Source of the DNA: Dyadobacter sp. CY356
Lineage (GTDB): Bacteria > Bacteroidota > Bacteroidia > Cytophagales > Spirosomataceae
Assembly: GCF_021440195.1 (NCBI RefSeq)
Contig: NZ_JAJTSZ010000012.1
Span: forward strand, 62,001-126,000
Length of the DNA stretch: 64,000 nucleotides
Direction: 5' to 3'
Under the pieces are notes generated by a model, which saw only the letters and a list, made by a program, of their open reading frames with translations, had not been told where the DNA came from and ran no database searches. Both the position numbers and the translations under genes were made by a program. The stretch's first letter is position 1. Each line of letters opens with the position of its first letter. Positions 7,159 to 15,296 of the stretch are shown here, piece after piece.

Positions 7159-8205
7159 ATGGCAAAATTAAATTTCGGCGGGGTCGAAGAAGAAGTAGTT
7201 ACCCGCGAAGAGTTCCCACTAGAAAAAGCCCGCGAAGTACTATCTACTGAAACCATTGCCGTGATCGGATACGGTGTTCAAGGTCCTGGTCAAAGCTTAA
7301 ACATGCGTGACAACGGATTTAACGTAATCGTTGGACAACGTAAAGGTGGTAAATCATGGGATAAAGCGGTTGCTGACGGATGGGTTCCTGGCGAAACACT
7401 TTTCGAACTTGAAGAAGCTTTGCAAAAAGGTACTATAATTTGCTATTTGCTTTCTGACGCCGCTCAAATCGAATTATGGCCAACTGTTAAGGCTAATTTG
7501 ACTGCCGGAAAATCATTGTATTTCTCACATGGTTTCGGTGTAACTTATAAAGACCAGACTGGAATCGTTCCTCCTGCTGACGTAGATGTATATCTTGTAG
7601 CGCCAAAAGGATCAGGAACTTCTCTTCGTCGTTTGTTCGTAGAAGGAAAAGGTTTGAACTCATCTTTCGCTGTGTTCCAGGATGCAACTGGTAAAGCACG
7701 TGAAAAATGTATCGCAATGGGTATCGGTGTTGGTTCAGGATATTTGTTCGAAACTGATTTCTACCGTGAAGTTACGTCTGACCTTACAGGCGAGCGTGGT
7801 ACTTTAATGGGTGCTATCCAGGGAATTTTTGCTGCTCAGTATGAAGTTCTTCGTTCAAACGGACACACGCCATCAGAAGCTTTCAATGAAACAGTTGAAG
7901 AATTGACGCAATCATTGATGCCTCTTGTTGCCGAAAACGGTATGGACTGGATGTACGCAAACTGCTCTACAACAGCACAACGTGGTGCTTTGGATTGGTG
8001 GAAACCTTTCCGTGACGCTACAAAACCTGTTTTCGAACAACTTTACAACTCAGTAAAATCGGGAGAGCAAGCTACAATTTCTATCACGCGTAACTCACAA
8101 CCTGACTACCGTGTGAAATTGGAAGAAGAACTAGCTGAACTTCGTGAATCAGAAATCTGGCAGGCAGGTGCTACGGTACGTAGCCTTCGTCCGGAGCGCG
8201 GATAA
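7159..8205 (+). CDS. ilvC: Ketol-acid reductoisomerase, fungal Ilv5-like form
   Basis: KARI isomerises and reduces acetolactate and aceto-hydroxybutyrate with NAD(P)H and Mg2+, the second common step to valine and isoleucine. It has 348 residues. The nucleotide-binding loop is GYGVQGPGQSLNMRDNG (about 37-53), followed by VGQRKGGKSWDKA. The metal-ligand segment is SDLTGERGTLMGAIQG (about 210-225). The knotted C-terminal domain contains TVEELTQSL and CSTTAQRGALDWW, and the protein ends in NSQPDYRVKLEEEL. From memory these motifs, above all the C-terminal end, match yeast mitochondrial Ilv5 more closely than the usual bacterial class I enzyme. Codon choice is strongly biased to GGT/CGT, suggesting high expression. 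A strong terminator follows. Confidence 0.95.
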   Translation: MAKLNFGGVEEEVVTREEFPLEKAREVLSTETIAVIGYGVQGPGQSLNMRDNGFNVIVGQRKGGKSWDKAVADGWVPGETLFELEEALQKGTIICYLLSDAAQIELWPTVKANLTAGKSLYFSHGFGVTYKDQTGIVPPADVDVYLVAPKGSGTSLRRLFVEGKGLNSSFAVFQDATGKAREKCIAMGIGVGSGYLFETDFYREVTSDLTGERGTLMGAIQGIFAAQYEVLRSNGHTPSEAFNETVEELTQSLMPLVAENGMDWMYANCSTTAQRGALDWWKPFRDATKPVFEQLYNSVKSGEQATISITRNSQPDYRVKLEEELAELRESEIWQAGATVRSLRPERG

Positions 8206-8252
8206 TTCATTGATTTTGAATTGGATTTCTTTTTTGAAATTTGAAAAATATA

Positions 8253-8289
8253 TACCCCTGATTTCGTTAAGAGTCAGGGGTACTTTTTT
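8253..8289 (+). terminator. Intrinsic terminator after ilvC
   Basis: A 9-bp perfect stem (8253-8261 with 8274-8282, TACCCCTGA / TCAGGGGTA) is followed by CTTTTTT. It separates ilvC from the hicB-hicA-ilvA segment, so the downstream genes need their own promoter. Confidence 0.85.
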
Positions 8290-8434
8290 AGCATTGAAAT
8301 CTGTTTGTTTATCCTCCACATTTTATCAATTTAGATTTGTGGTTGATTGTGGTTTGCCCTGTTGTTAATGCGAAAGCTCAAATTGCTGTCTGATTCAAAA
8401 AAATGTATATTTGGTAAGTAACAAAGATGAAATC

Positions 8435-8647
8435 ATGAAAGAGATCGTTTTCCTAATAAACGAAGCCGAAGAAGGCGGATATACAGCCAGGGCATTAGGC
8501 GTATCCATTTTTACTGAGGCAGAAACTATGGAAGAACTGAAAAGTAATATTCAGGAAGTTCTTGAATGTCATTTTGATGATCCTGCCGACAAACCTAAAA
8601 TCGCTCATCTTCATTTTGTAAAAGATGAAGTTTTAGCAATCGTCTGA
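8435..8647 (+). CDS. hicB: HicB-family antitoxin-like protein
   Basis: This 70-residue protein starts at ATG 8435; an in-frame TTG at 8411 is the less likely start. It has the HicB partial RNase H-like fold: KEIVFLINEAEEGGYTARALG, the helix ETMEELKSNIQEVLECHF, then the conserved end KIAHLHFVKDEV. HicB neutralises the mRNA-interferase HicA and represses the operon. Small HicB-like proteins of this kind lack a separate DNA-binding domain (family knowledge). Its stop codon TGA (8645-8647) overlaps the ATG of the downstream hicA remnant by one base (TGATG), the tight coupling expected of the pair. The toxin is interrupted, so this antitoxin may now have no target at this locus. Confidence 0.75.
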   Translation: MKEIVFLINEAEEGGYTARALGVSIFTEAETMEELKSNIQEVLECHFDDPADKPKIAHLHFVKDEVLAIV

Positions 8648-8895
8648 TGAAAATCCCAACCGATATTTCAGGAAGAGATTTATTAAAACTTTGAAGCAAA
8701 CATTTTGGATATGAAAAAACCAGACAGGTAGGTAGTCACATGAGAGCAACCACTACTTTAAATGGTCAGCACCATATCAGCATTCCTGATCACAAACCCA
8801 TAAAAATAAATACTTTACGCGGTATCGTTAAAGATATTGCCGAACACCATAATAAAGATCCAAAACTCATTTTCGAATTGTTTTTTGGTCAATAA
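8647..8895 (+). pseudogene. hicA: hicA toxin with an in-frame TGA at codon 16
   Basis: Reading from the ATG that overlaps the hicB stop gives KIPTDISGRDLLKL, then TGA (8692-8694), then SKHFGYEKTRQVGSHM and onward in the same frame to TAA at 8893-8895. The whole is a normal-size HicA (about 82 codons). The dsRBD-like HicA landmarks are intact: the GxxLxKxL start, G-Y-E, RQ-x-GSH with the catalytic His, then the HHISIPDHKPI strand. Only the one codon is wrong, so inactivation looks recent; CGA to TGA or TTA to TGA would each explain it. It lies 22 bases before ilvA. Restart at an internal Met would lose the N-terminal helix. TGA is a normal stop elsewhere in this window (for example leuB), so recoding is unlikely. 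Confidence 0.8.
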
Positions 8896-8917
8896 ATAGT
8901 CATTGCACTCCGAAATA

Positions 8918-10177
8918 ATGAATCCTTCATCTCAGACATCCCCAACACTCGACAACATTTTCCTCGCTGCCGAAAGGCTTCGTGGAATCATAAATCACAC
9001 TCCATTACTTTATAACGCTCATTTATCGGAGCAGTATGAAGCTAATATCTATCTAAAAAGAGAAGATCTTCAAACAGTTCGTTCCTATAAAATCAGAGGC
9101 GCTTATAATAAAATGGCAAGTCTGAGTGCGGAGGCATTAGCGGGAGGTGTGGTTTGTGCGAGTGCGGGAAATCATGCGCAGGGCGTTGCTTATGCGTGCC
9201 GAAAAATGGAAGTGAAAGGTGCCATTTTTATGCCAACCACTACGCCGGCCCAGAAGGTGAAACAGGTTCGTTTGTTTGGAAAAGAGTGGGTTGATGTGCA
9301 TTTGGTAGGCGATACTTACGATGATGCTTACCATGCTTCGGTTGAATATCAAAAAGAAAATAACGCCACTTTTGTTCATCCTTTTGATGATTTACAGGTT
9401 ATTGAAGGACAGGGAACGGTAGGTTTGGAAATATTCAAAGATGCCAATTTCAGAATTGATTATCTGTTAATGGCCATTGGCGGCGGGGGATTGGCTTCTG
9501 GCATTTCGACGGTTTTCAAACAACTTTCTCCAAAAACACAATTGATCGGTGTGGAGCCACTTGGTTCTCCAACGATGCAAAAATCAATTGAAGAAGGCCA
9601 TGTGGTAACTTTGGATCACATTGACAAATTCGTAGACGGAGCGGCCGTTCGTCGTGCCGGAGATATTACTTTCGACATTTGCAGCAAAAGTCTGGATAAA
9701 GTTTTACTGGTTCCGGAAGGAAAAGTTTGCTCGACTATTCTTCAATTATATAACGAAGAGGCGATTGTAGCCGAGCCAGCCGGTGCATTAACCGTGGCTG
9801 CACTCGACATGGTAAAAGATGAGATTAAAGGAAAAAATGTCGTCGCATTAATTAGTGGCGGAAATAATGACATTACCCGCACGGAAGAAATTAAGGAACG
9901 TTCGCTTCTTTACGAAGGATTAAAACATTATTTCATCATCCGTTTCCCGCAACGTTCCGGCGCATTTCGTGAGTTTTTAAATGTGCTTGGACCAAATGAC
10001 GATATCGCACGATTTGAATACGTAAAAAAAACGAATCGCGAACAAGGTCCTGCATTAGTAGGTATTGAATTGAAAAACCGTGAAGATTTTGAGCCGTTGA
10101 TCGAGCGGATGAATGAGAATAGGGTTGTGTATGAATATCTGAATGATCAGCCGGATTTGTTTCAGTTTATGGTTTAA
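8918..10177 (+). CDS. ilvA: Threonine ammonia-lyase (biosynthetic threonine deaminase)
   Basis: IlvA converts threonine to 2-oxobutyrate and ammonia, the first committed step to isoleucine. ATG 8918 (MNPSSQTSPTLDN) gives 419 residues; TTG 8903 is possible but unlikely. The PLP lysine is K58 in VRSYKIRGAYNKM. The phosphate-binding glycine loop is AIGGGGLASG, and SAGNHAQG is also present. The C-terminal third is a single ACT-type regulatory domain (KHYFIIRFPQRSGAFREFL and onward), as in the shorter IlvA class; enterobacterial IlvA has two. Isoleucine feedback is expected from the family. It follows the hicBA remnant and precedes an MNT/HEPN module. No leader peptide or terminator hairpin is visible before it. 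Confidence 0.95.
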   Translation: MNPSSQTSPTLDNIFLAAERLRGIINHTPLLYNAHLSEQYEANIYLKREDLQTVRSYKIRGAYNKMASLSAEALAGGVVCASAGNHAQGVAYACRKMEVKGAIFMPTTTPAQKVKQVRLFGKEWVDVHLVGDTYDDAYHASVEYQKENNATFVHPFDDLQVIEGQGTVGLEIFKDANFRIDYLLMAIGGGGLASGISTVFKQLSPKTQLIGVEPLGSPTMQKSIEEGHVVTLDHIDKFVDGAAVRRAGDITFDICSKSLDKVLLVPEGKVCSTILQLYNEEAIVAEPAGALTVAALDMVKDEIKGKNVVALISGGNNDITRTEEIKERSLLYEGLKHYFIIRFPQRSGAFREFLNVLGPNDDIARFEYVKKTNREQGPALVGIELKNREDFEPLIERMNENRVVYEYLNDQPDLFQFMV

Positions 10178-10233
10178 ATAGCTGTATTTAATTATAAAAT
10201 ATTAAATTTATATTTTATAATCTACAATTAGGC

Positions 10234-10542
10234 ATGGTGCAGAACAAACAAGAGGTTTTTAAATTGATTCAAAATCACAAACCTGCTATTCAGCAACTAG
10301 GCGCTGAAAGGATCGGCCTATTTGGATCATTTGTTCGTGAAGAGCAAAAAGATGGAAGTGACGTTGATCTTATTGTTGAATTTAAGGAAGGCAAAAAAAC
10401 CTACCGAAATTTCATGAACCTCGCTGATTATCTGGAAACTTTACTAAATAGAAAAGTTGAACTTGTGACTTGGGAGTCGTTAGCCTCATTTGTTAAAAGA
10501 AACGTTCAAGAAGAAATAGAATATGTCACCTTCACTGATTGA
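10234..10542 (+). CDS. MNT-family nucleotidyltransferase antitoxin (module 1)
   Basis: This 102-residue minimal nucleotidyltransferase shows RIGLFGSFVREEQ followed by SDVDLIVEF, giving the G-S and D-x-D signature, and it ends in a short helical region. Proteins of this class paired with HEPN toxins (type VII toxin-antitoxin, MntA/HepT) neutralise the toxin by adding AMP to a tyrosine near its active site (family knowledge). The HEPN gene follows and overlaps the last 20 bases of this one, typical for the pair. It lies 56 bases after ilvA. Confidence 0.85.
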   Translation: MVQNKQEVFKLIQNHKPAIQQLGAERIGLFGSFVREEQKDGSDVDLIVEFKEGKKTYRNFMNLADYLETLLNRKVELVTWESLASFVKRNVQEEIEYVTFTD

Positions 10543-10864
10543 ATTTTTGCAGCATATAGAAGGTGAGCTTATTTTTATTAAAAAAAATACGTCTGATCTT
10601 GACTTCGAAGAGTTTGTAAATAACGATTTACTTACAAAAGCAATTGTAAGAAGTTTTGAAATAATAGGCGAAGCTTCCAAAAGAGTGCCGGATGATGTCA
10701 GAATTAAGTACCCTCTATTTGACTGGCGGGGATTTGCAGGATTGAGAGATCGTATGATTCACCATTATTGGGGAATTGATTATGCCCTTCTCTGGGACGC
10801 CATTCTAACAGAGGTTCCTTTCAATTTACTTTGGATAAAGTTAATCATTGAAAGAGAACAATAA
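10523..10864 (+). CDS. HEPN-family RNase toxin, HepT-like (module 1)
   Basis: This 113-residue all-helical protein carries the HEPN active-site pattern R-x4-H-x-Y in LRDRMIHHYWGIDY (about residues 75-88), plus the conserved AIVRSFEIIGEASKRVP helix. HEPN proteins of this group are endoribonucleases. The Tyr in the motif is the expected AMPylation site used by the partner. It overlaps the MNT antitoxin gene by 20 bases. The reading frame and motif are intact, so the module looks functional. Confidence 0.85.
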   Translation: MSPSLIEFLQHIEGELIFIKKNTSDLDFEEFVNNDLLTKAIVRSFEIIGEASKRVPDDVRIKYPLFDWRGFAGLRDRMIHHYWGIDYALLWDAILTEVPFNLLWIKLIIEREQ

Positions 10865-10874
10865 TTAAAAAAAA

Positions 10875-11723
10875 TTGCTACGCGTCCCTTCCCACATAAG
10901 CTCCCAGGAATTTGAATCCTTAAAGATTCAGGATATGACTTTTGTTGCTTATCGCAATGAAGTATATCCATCCCGTTACGAGGTTTTCTTTGAAGAACAT
11001 GCAGTCATTGTGGTTCTGGAAGGTGAAAAAAAATTCAGCAGCCCGACGCAGGAAGTTTATGTTGAAAAAGGAGATATCCTTTTTATTCAGCGTGGGTTTT
11101 ATCTGATGTCTGAATCAATCAATGAATCGTACAAAAGTCTGGTTTTCTTTTTTGATGAAAAGTTGTTGAGGGAATTTGTGAATCTTCACCCCGAACTTTT
11201 TAATCCTGACGAAGCAACAAATACCCTCGAAAATCCTATTCTCCCGCTGAAATCAGATGAGAATTTTGAAAAATTTATTCAATCTGTTTTTCCATATTTC
11301 AAATCAAGAACAGAATTAAAAAACCATTTTCTCCGGCTGAAATTCCAAGAATTACTACTTCATTTACTGGAATTGGATAAATCGAAACAACTTAGAGCGA
11401 ATCTTTACAGTTTGTATATTGGAGAGAAAGTGGATCTGTCATTTTTAATGAACAGTTATTACCTCAAACCGCTTACGTTAAACGAACTCGCCAGATTATC
11501 CGGCAGAAGTCTATCCGCTTTCAAACGAGATTTTCAGGAAGAATTCAAAACCTCACCTGCGCTTTGGCTGAAAAATAAACGATTGGATTACGCTGACTTT
11601 TTGTTAAGGAATAATACCAAAAACGTGACGGAAATCAGTACGGAAATTGGGTATGAAAGTGTGTCGCATTTTATAAAAATGTATAAGGAAAAGTTTGGAG
11701 TGACGCCGAAGAAGCATGGGTAG
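10875..11723 (+). CDS. AraC-family transcriptional regulator
   Basis: The protein has 282 residues if it starts at the TTG at 10875, only 10 bases after the HEPN stop; the first ATG is at 10935 (262 residues). The N-terminal part (to about 170) is a cupin-like sensing domain (VLEGEKKF, EKGDILFIQRGFYLMS). The C-terminal AraC domain has two helix-turn-helix units: LNELARLSGRSLSAFKRDF, and VTEISTEIGYESVSHFIKMY followed by KFGVTPKKHG. The ligand is unknown. It sits between two MNT/HEPN modules in a biosynthetic cluster; whether it controls them, the leu genes or something remote cannot be told from sequence. Confidence 0.85.
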   Translation: MLRVPSHISSQEFESLKIQDMTFVAYRNEVYPSRYEVFFEEHAVIVVLEGEKKFSSPTQEVYVEKGDILFIQRGFYLMSESINESYKSLVFFFDEKLLREFVNLHPELFNPDEATNTLENPILPLKSDENFEKFIQSVFPYFKSRTELKNHFLRLKFQELLLHLLELDKSKQLRANLYSLYIGEKVDLSFLMNSYYLKPLTLNELARLSGRSLSAFKRDFQEEFKTSPALWLKNKRLDYADFLLRNNTKNVTEISTEIGYESVSHFIKMYKEKFGVTPKKHG

Positions 11724-11788
11724 TTTCCAGCGTAATCATATTCTCTATCAATTTATTATCTTTGTTTATACTTTCAAAGACACACAGT

Positions 11789-12076
11789 ATGGAAACGCAG
11801 CCAATTCTTCAGACACTTCAAAAAAACAAGAGCCATTTCTTTAAAAAATATCCTTTAAAGTCAATGGCGTTGTTCGGATCCTACGCGAGGAATGAGGCAA
11901 AGGAAAAAAGTGATGTCGATATTATGGTGGAATTTTCAAGCCCGGTAGGTTTCGAGTTTATCGATTTGGCTATGGAATTAGAAGATGTATTACACCAAAA
12001 AGTCGATTTGGTAAGCAGGAAGGCAATAAAGCCGTCAATGTTTCCACACATAGAAAAAGATTTGATCTATGTCTGA
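11789..12076 (+). CDS. MNT-family nucleotidyltransferase antitoxin (module 2)
   Basis: This 95-residue protein starts at ATG 11789 (METQPILQTLQ); an in-frame TTG at 11762 is less likely. The minimal nucleotidyltransferase signature is clear: MALFGSYARNEAKEKSDVDIMVEF. It is the same family as module 1 but clearly diverged, so the two are not a recent duplication. It overlaps the downstream HEPN gene by 8 bases. It is the expected antitoxin that AMPylates its HEPN partner. Confidence 0.85.
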   Translation: METQPILQTLQKNKSHFFKKYPLKSMALFGSYARNEAKEKSDVDIMVEFSSPVGFEFIDLAMELEDVLHQKVDLVSRKAIKPSMFPHIEKDLIYV

Positions 12077-12410
12077 GCGCATTCCAAGATTATTACTGGA
12101 AGACATGCTTGATTCAGTGACTCACATCTATAAATATACAGAAGGTTTTAACTTTGATGATTTCATTGCAGATCGTAAGACGAGAGACGCAGTCATAAGA
12201 AATCTGCAAGTATTAGGCGAAGCCGCAAATAGAGTTCCTAAGGCTATCCGCGAACTTTATCCTGAAATCGAATGGATGAGAATCATCAGATCCCGGCATA
12301 TTTTAGTTCACGATTATGCGGGAATTGATTATGAAATTATATGGAGAATTGTTGAAATCCATTTACGTCCACTTCAAGAAACCTTGACTGTCATACTTGA
12401 CAATAAATAG
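12069..12410 (+). CDS. HEPN-family RNase toxin, HepT-like (module 2)
   Basis: This 113-residue helical protein has the HEPN motif R-x4-H-x-Y in RSRHILVHDYAGIDY (about residues 77-91) and the helix TRDAVIRNLQVLGEAANRVPKA. It reads without interruption and overlaps its MNT partner. Intact motif residues suggest an active toxin held by the antitoxin. It is followed by a 234-bp gap before leuC. Confidence 0.85.
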   Translation: MSERIPRLLLEDMLDSVTHIYKYTEGFNFDDFIADRKTRDAVIRNLQVLGEAANRVPKAIRELYPEIEWMRIIRSRHILVHDYAGIDYEIIWRIVEIHLRPLQETLTVILDNK

Positions 12411-12644
12411 TACTCACCCAATCTATTTTTAAAAAATTCCCAGAAAACGATAAAGATTTCCGCCCAACCCACCTCCTCAAACCAAAAACACTATTTTTTG
12501 AACGTTTCCCGTCATACTTATTTGAAGTATTCTGGTGAAATTTGTTTTCCTGATTATTTTACCGGTCGACTTCCGGTCTAAGCAGTCTTTTAGCTGTCAA
12601 TCAGTCACAAAAATATTAGGTACCTATTTCACCATAAATTGAGA
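12411..12644. other. Intergenic region upstream of leuC
   Basis: About 230 bases without a gene. I see a weak hairpin (ATACTT...AAGTAT near 12518-12534) and ACCGG...CCGGT near 12561-12578, but no T-run and no short frame rich in Leu, Ile or Val. It presumably carries the leuC promoter. An attenuator like those before ilvD and leuA is not visible here. Confidence 0.4.
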
Positions 12645-14048
12645 ATGAGTAATCAAGCGAGTACCCTTTTTGACAAAGTGTGGGATTCACACGTTGTTCG
12701 TAAAATTGAAGATGGCCCGGACGTATTTTTTATCGACCGTCATTTTATCCATGAAGTAACCAGTCCGGTTGCATTCCTGGGACTTGAAAGCAGAAATGTT
12801 GGTGTTATTTATCCGAACCGTACTTTCGCAACGGCCGATCATAACACGCCTACTATCAACCAACACCTTCCTGTACAGGATCCACTTTCTGCAAAACAGC
12901 TGGATGCATTGGAGTCAAACTCTGCGAAATACGGTATTTCGCATTGGGGACTTGGTAATGTAAAAAATGGTATCGTTCACGTAGTCGGTCCTGAAAACGG
13001 AATTACACTTCCTGGAATGACGATTGTTTGTGGTGATTCACATACATCTACACACGGTGCATTTGGTGCTATTGCTTTCGGAATTGGTACTTCTGAGGTT
13101 GAAATGGTACTTTCTTCTCAGTGTATTATGCAGCCAAAACCTAAAAAAATGCGTGTAAACGTAAATGGAAAATTAGGTAAGGCGGTTACTCCAAAAGACG
13201 TTACGCTATACATTATTTCAAAACTGACAACAGCAGGCGCTACGGGTTATTTCGTCGAATATGCTGGTGATGTTTTTGAAAATATGTCGATGGAAGGCCG
13301 TATGACGGTTTGTAACATGAGTATCGAAATGGGTGCCCGTGGTGGTATGATTTCTCCTGATCAGACTACTTTCGATTATATCGAAGGCCGCGACCAAGCT
13401 CCAAAAGGTGAGAAATGGGACAAAGCGTTGGCTTACTGGAAAACTTTGAAAACAGATGAAGGTGCTGTTTTTGACAAAGAATATACTTTTAACGCAGAAG
13501 ATATCGAACCAATGATCACATACGGAACAAATCCGGGAATGGGTCAGGGGATTTCATTGAATATCCCAACGGCGGAATCAGTAGAGGGCGGAAAAGCGAC
13601 ATATGACAAATCGTTGATTTACATGGGCTTCCATGAAAATGAATCGATGTTGGGCAAAAAGATTGACTATGTATTTATCGGGAGCTGCACAAACGGCCGT
13701 ATCGAAGATTTCCGCGCTTTTGCATCGATCGTAAAAGGACGTAAAAAAGCGGATAACGTAACTGCCTGGGTAGTACCCGGTTCACATATCGTTGAAGCGC
13801 AAATCAAAGAAGAAGGAATTCTTGACATCTTAACCGAAGCAGGTTTCGAACTTCGTCAGCCTGGCTGCTCAGCATGTCTCGCGATGAATGATGATAAAAT
13901 ACCAGCAGGTAAGTATGCAGTAAGTACCTCAAACCGCAACTTCGAAGGTCGTCAGGGCCCGGGAGCACGTACGCTTTTGGCTAGTCCATTGGTTGCAGCG
14001 GCAGCGGCGGTAACGGGAGTTGTTACTGATCCGCGCGACTTGCTTTAA
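12645..14048 (+). CDS. leuC: 3-isopropylmalate dehydratase, large subunit
   Basis: With LeuD it isomerises 2-isopropylmalate to 3-isopropylmalate in leucine synthesis. ATG 12645 (MSNQASTLFDKVWDSH) gives 467 residues; an in-frame TTG at 12639 is ignored. The aconitase-family [4Fe-4S] ligands are visible: C348 in GSCTNGRIEDF, and C408 and C411 in PGCSACLAMNDD. Other family landmarks are ADHNTPT, GDSHTSTHGAFG and the GPGARTLLASP end. leuD follows, but is separated by a GxxExxY gene inside an inverted repeat, so the LeuCD subunits are split by an apparent insertion. Confidence 0.97.
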   Translation: MSNQASTLFDKVWDSHVVRKIEDGPDVFFIDRHFIHEVTSPVAFLGLESRNVGVIYPNRTFATADHNTPTINQHLPVQDPLSAKQLDALESNSAKYGISHWGLGNVKNGIVHVVGPENGITLPGMTIVCGDSHTSTHGAFGAIAFGIGTSEVEMVLSSQCIMQPKPKKMRVNVNGKLGKAVTPKDVTLYIISKLTTAGATGYFVEYAGDVFENMSMEGRMTVCNMSIEMGARGGMISPDQTTFDYIEGRDQAPKGEKWDKALAYWKTLKTDEGAVFDKEYTFNAEDIEPMITYGTNPGMGQGISLNIPTAESVEGGKATYDKSLIYMGFHENESMLGKKIDYVFIGSCTNGRIEDFRAFASIVKGRKKADNVTAWVVPGSHIVEAQIKEEGILDILTEAGFELRQPGCSACLAMNDDKIPAGKYAVSTSNRNFEGRQGPGARTLLASPLVAAAAAVTGVVTDPRDLL

Positions 14049-14055
14049 CCGGTGA

Positions 14056-14673
14056 AGGTTACACAGAGGTTCTCAGAGTCAACAAAGAGAACCACAGAGG
14101 TTGTGTTAAAATAAACATTACTAGTCTATCCTGTGTGACCTGAATATCAGTTTGTGGTATATGATGTTGAATCATAACCACAAGGAATAATGGAAATTAA
14201 TGAAATTACCGGAGAGATTATTGGGTGTTGTATTGAAATTCATAAGGAACTAGGTCCTGGGTTACTTGAATCTGCTTATGAAGAATGCCTGGCTTACGAG
14301 TTAAGCAATGCGGGTTTGTATTTTGAAAGACAAAAGGCACTACCAGTTCGATATAAAGAAATTCAAATTGAATATGGTTACCGAATGGATTTCATAGTTG
14401 AAAATCAGGTAGTAGTAGAATTGAAAAGTGTTGAAGTTATTAATAACGTTCATACAGCTCAAATTCTCACATATATGAGATTTTCCGAAATGAACGCAGG
14501 CCTGTTAATCAATTTCAATGTTTCAGTATTAAAAAACGGTATAAAAAGATTCATAAACTGACCGTGACACAGAGAACCATGGAGTTAAAAAGAGAGCCAC
14601 GGGGAGCTTGGGTTTGATAAAAAACAGAATTTCTGTGTCCCTCTTTCAACCTCAGTGAACCTCTGTGTAACCT
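14056..14673. mobile_element. GxxExxY cassette bounded by inverted repeats
   Basis: A 17-bp perfect inverted repeat (14056-14072 AGGTTACACAGAGGTTC, and its complement at 14657-14673) bounds the segment. The similarity extends imperfectly to about 33 bp on each side, through AAAGAG at the inner edge. Inside lie further related AGAGAACCACAGAGG-type stretches (near 14086-14100 and 14571-14605) and a single gene at 14190-14561. The unit separates leuC from leuD, which normally sit next to each other. No clear target-site duplication is visible. A mobile or mobilised element is inference from the repeats and position. Confidence 0.6.
14190..14561 (+). CDS. GxxExxY protein (PD-(D/E)XK nuclease-like)
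   Basis: This 123-residue protein has the family signature in LGPGLLESAYEECLAYEL (G-L-L-E-S-A-Y at about residues 26-32). A nuclease-like core follows: YRMDFIVENQVVVELKSVE, giving D and E-x-K. It ends with a helix and strand (LTYMRFSEMNAGLLINFN) and KRFIN. The family is common in Bacteroidota and Planctomycetes and its function is unestablished; similarity to PD-(D/E)XK nucleases is a fold-level inference. It is transcribed with the leu genes but flanked by inverted repeats that are not part of them. Confidence 0.85.
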   Translation: MEINEITGEIIGCCIEIHKELGPGLLESAYEECLAYELSNAGLYFERQKALPVRYKEIQIEYGYRMDFIVENQVVVELKSVEVINNVHTAQILTYMRFSEMNAGLLINFNVSVLKNGIKRFIN

Positions 14674-14685
14674 AAAAAAATAAAA

Positions 14686-15282
14686 ATGGCTTACGATAAA
14701 TTCACCATATTAAAAAGTACGGCAGTTCCTTTGCCGATTGAAAACGTTGATACGGATCAGATCATACCAGCGCGTTTTCTCAAAGCTACAAAACGTGAAG
14801 GTTTTGGAGATAATCTTTTCAGAGACTGGCGCTACAATGGCGATGATACTCCGAAACAGGATTTCGTATTAAACAACCCGATTTATTCCGGTAAAATCCT
14901 TGTAGGCGGACGCAACTTCGGAAGCGGATCCAGCCGTGAACATGCTGCCTGGGCAATTTACGATTATGGTTTCCGTTGTGTAGTATCAAGTTTCTTTGCA
15001 GATATTTTCAAAGGTAACTCGCTGAATATCGGAATCTTACCAGTTCAGGTAAGTGAAGAATTCCTTGACAAAATATTCCAGGCTATTGAAGCAGATCCAA
15101 ACGCAGAACTTGAAGTAAATCTTCCGGAACAAACGATCACAATCGTTGCATCGGGCGAAAACGAAAAGTTTGATATCAATGGCTACAAAAAACACAATAT
15201 GATCAATGGTTTTGATGATATTGATTATTTGCAGGCGATGAAAAGCGATATCACGGAATTTGAAGCACAGCGACTATACTAA
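14686..15282 (+). CDS. leuD: 3-isopropylmalate dehydratase, small subunit
   Basis: The protein has 198 residues. It forms the swivelling domain that completes the LeuC active site. Motifs: PLPIENVDTDQIIPARFLK near the N-terminus, then GGRNFGSGSSREHAAWAIYDYG (about residues 70-91), and SSFFADIFKGNSLNIG. It starts 12 bases after the right inverted repeat of the GxxExxY cassette. The gene after it is the LeuA/CimA-like synthase. Confidence 0.96.
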   Translation: MAYDKFTILKSTAVPLPIENVDTDQIIPARFLKATKREGFGDNLFRDWRYNGDDTPKQDFVLNNPIYSGKILVGGRNFGSGSSREHAAWAIYDYGFRCVVSSFFADIFKGNSLNIGILPVQVSEEFLDKIFQAIEADPNAELEVNLPEQTITIVASGENEKFDINGYKKHNMINGFDDIDYLQAMKSDITEFEAQRLY

Positions 15283-15296
15283 ATAGCTATCAGTTA

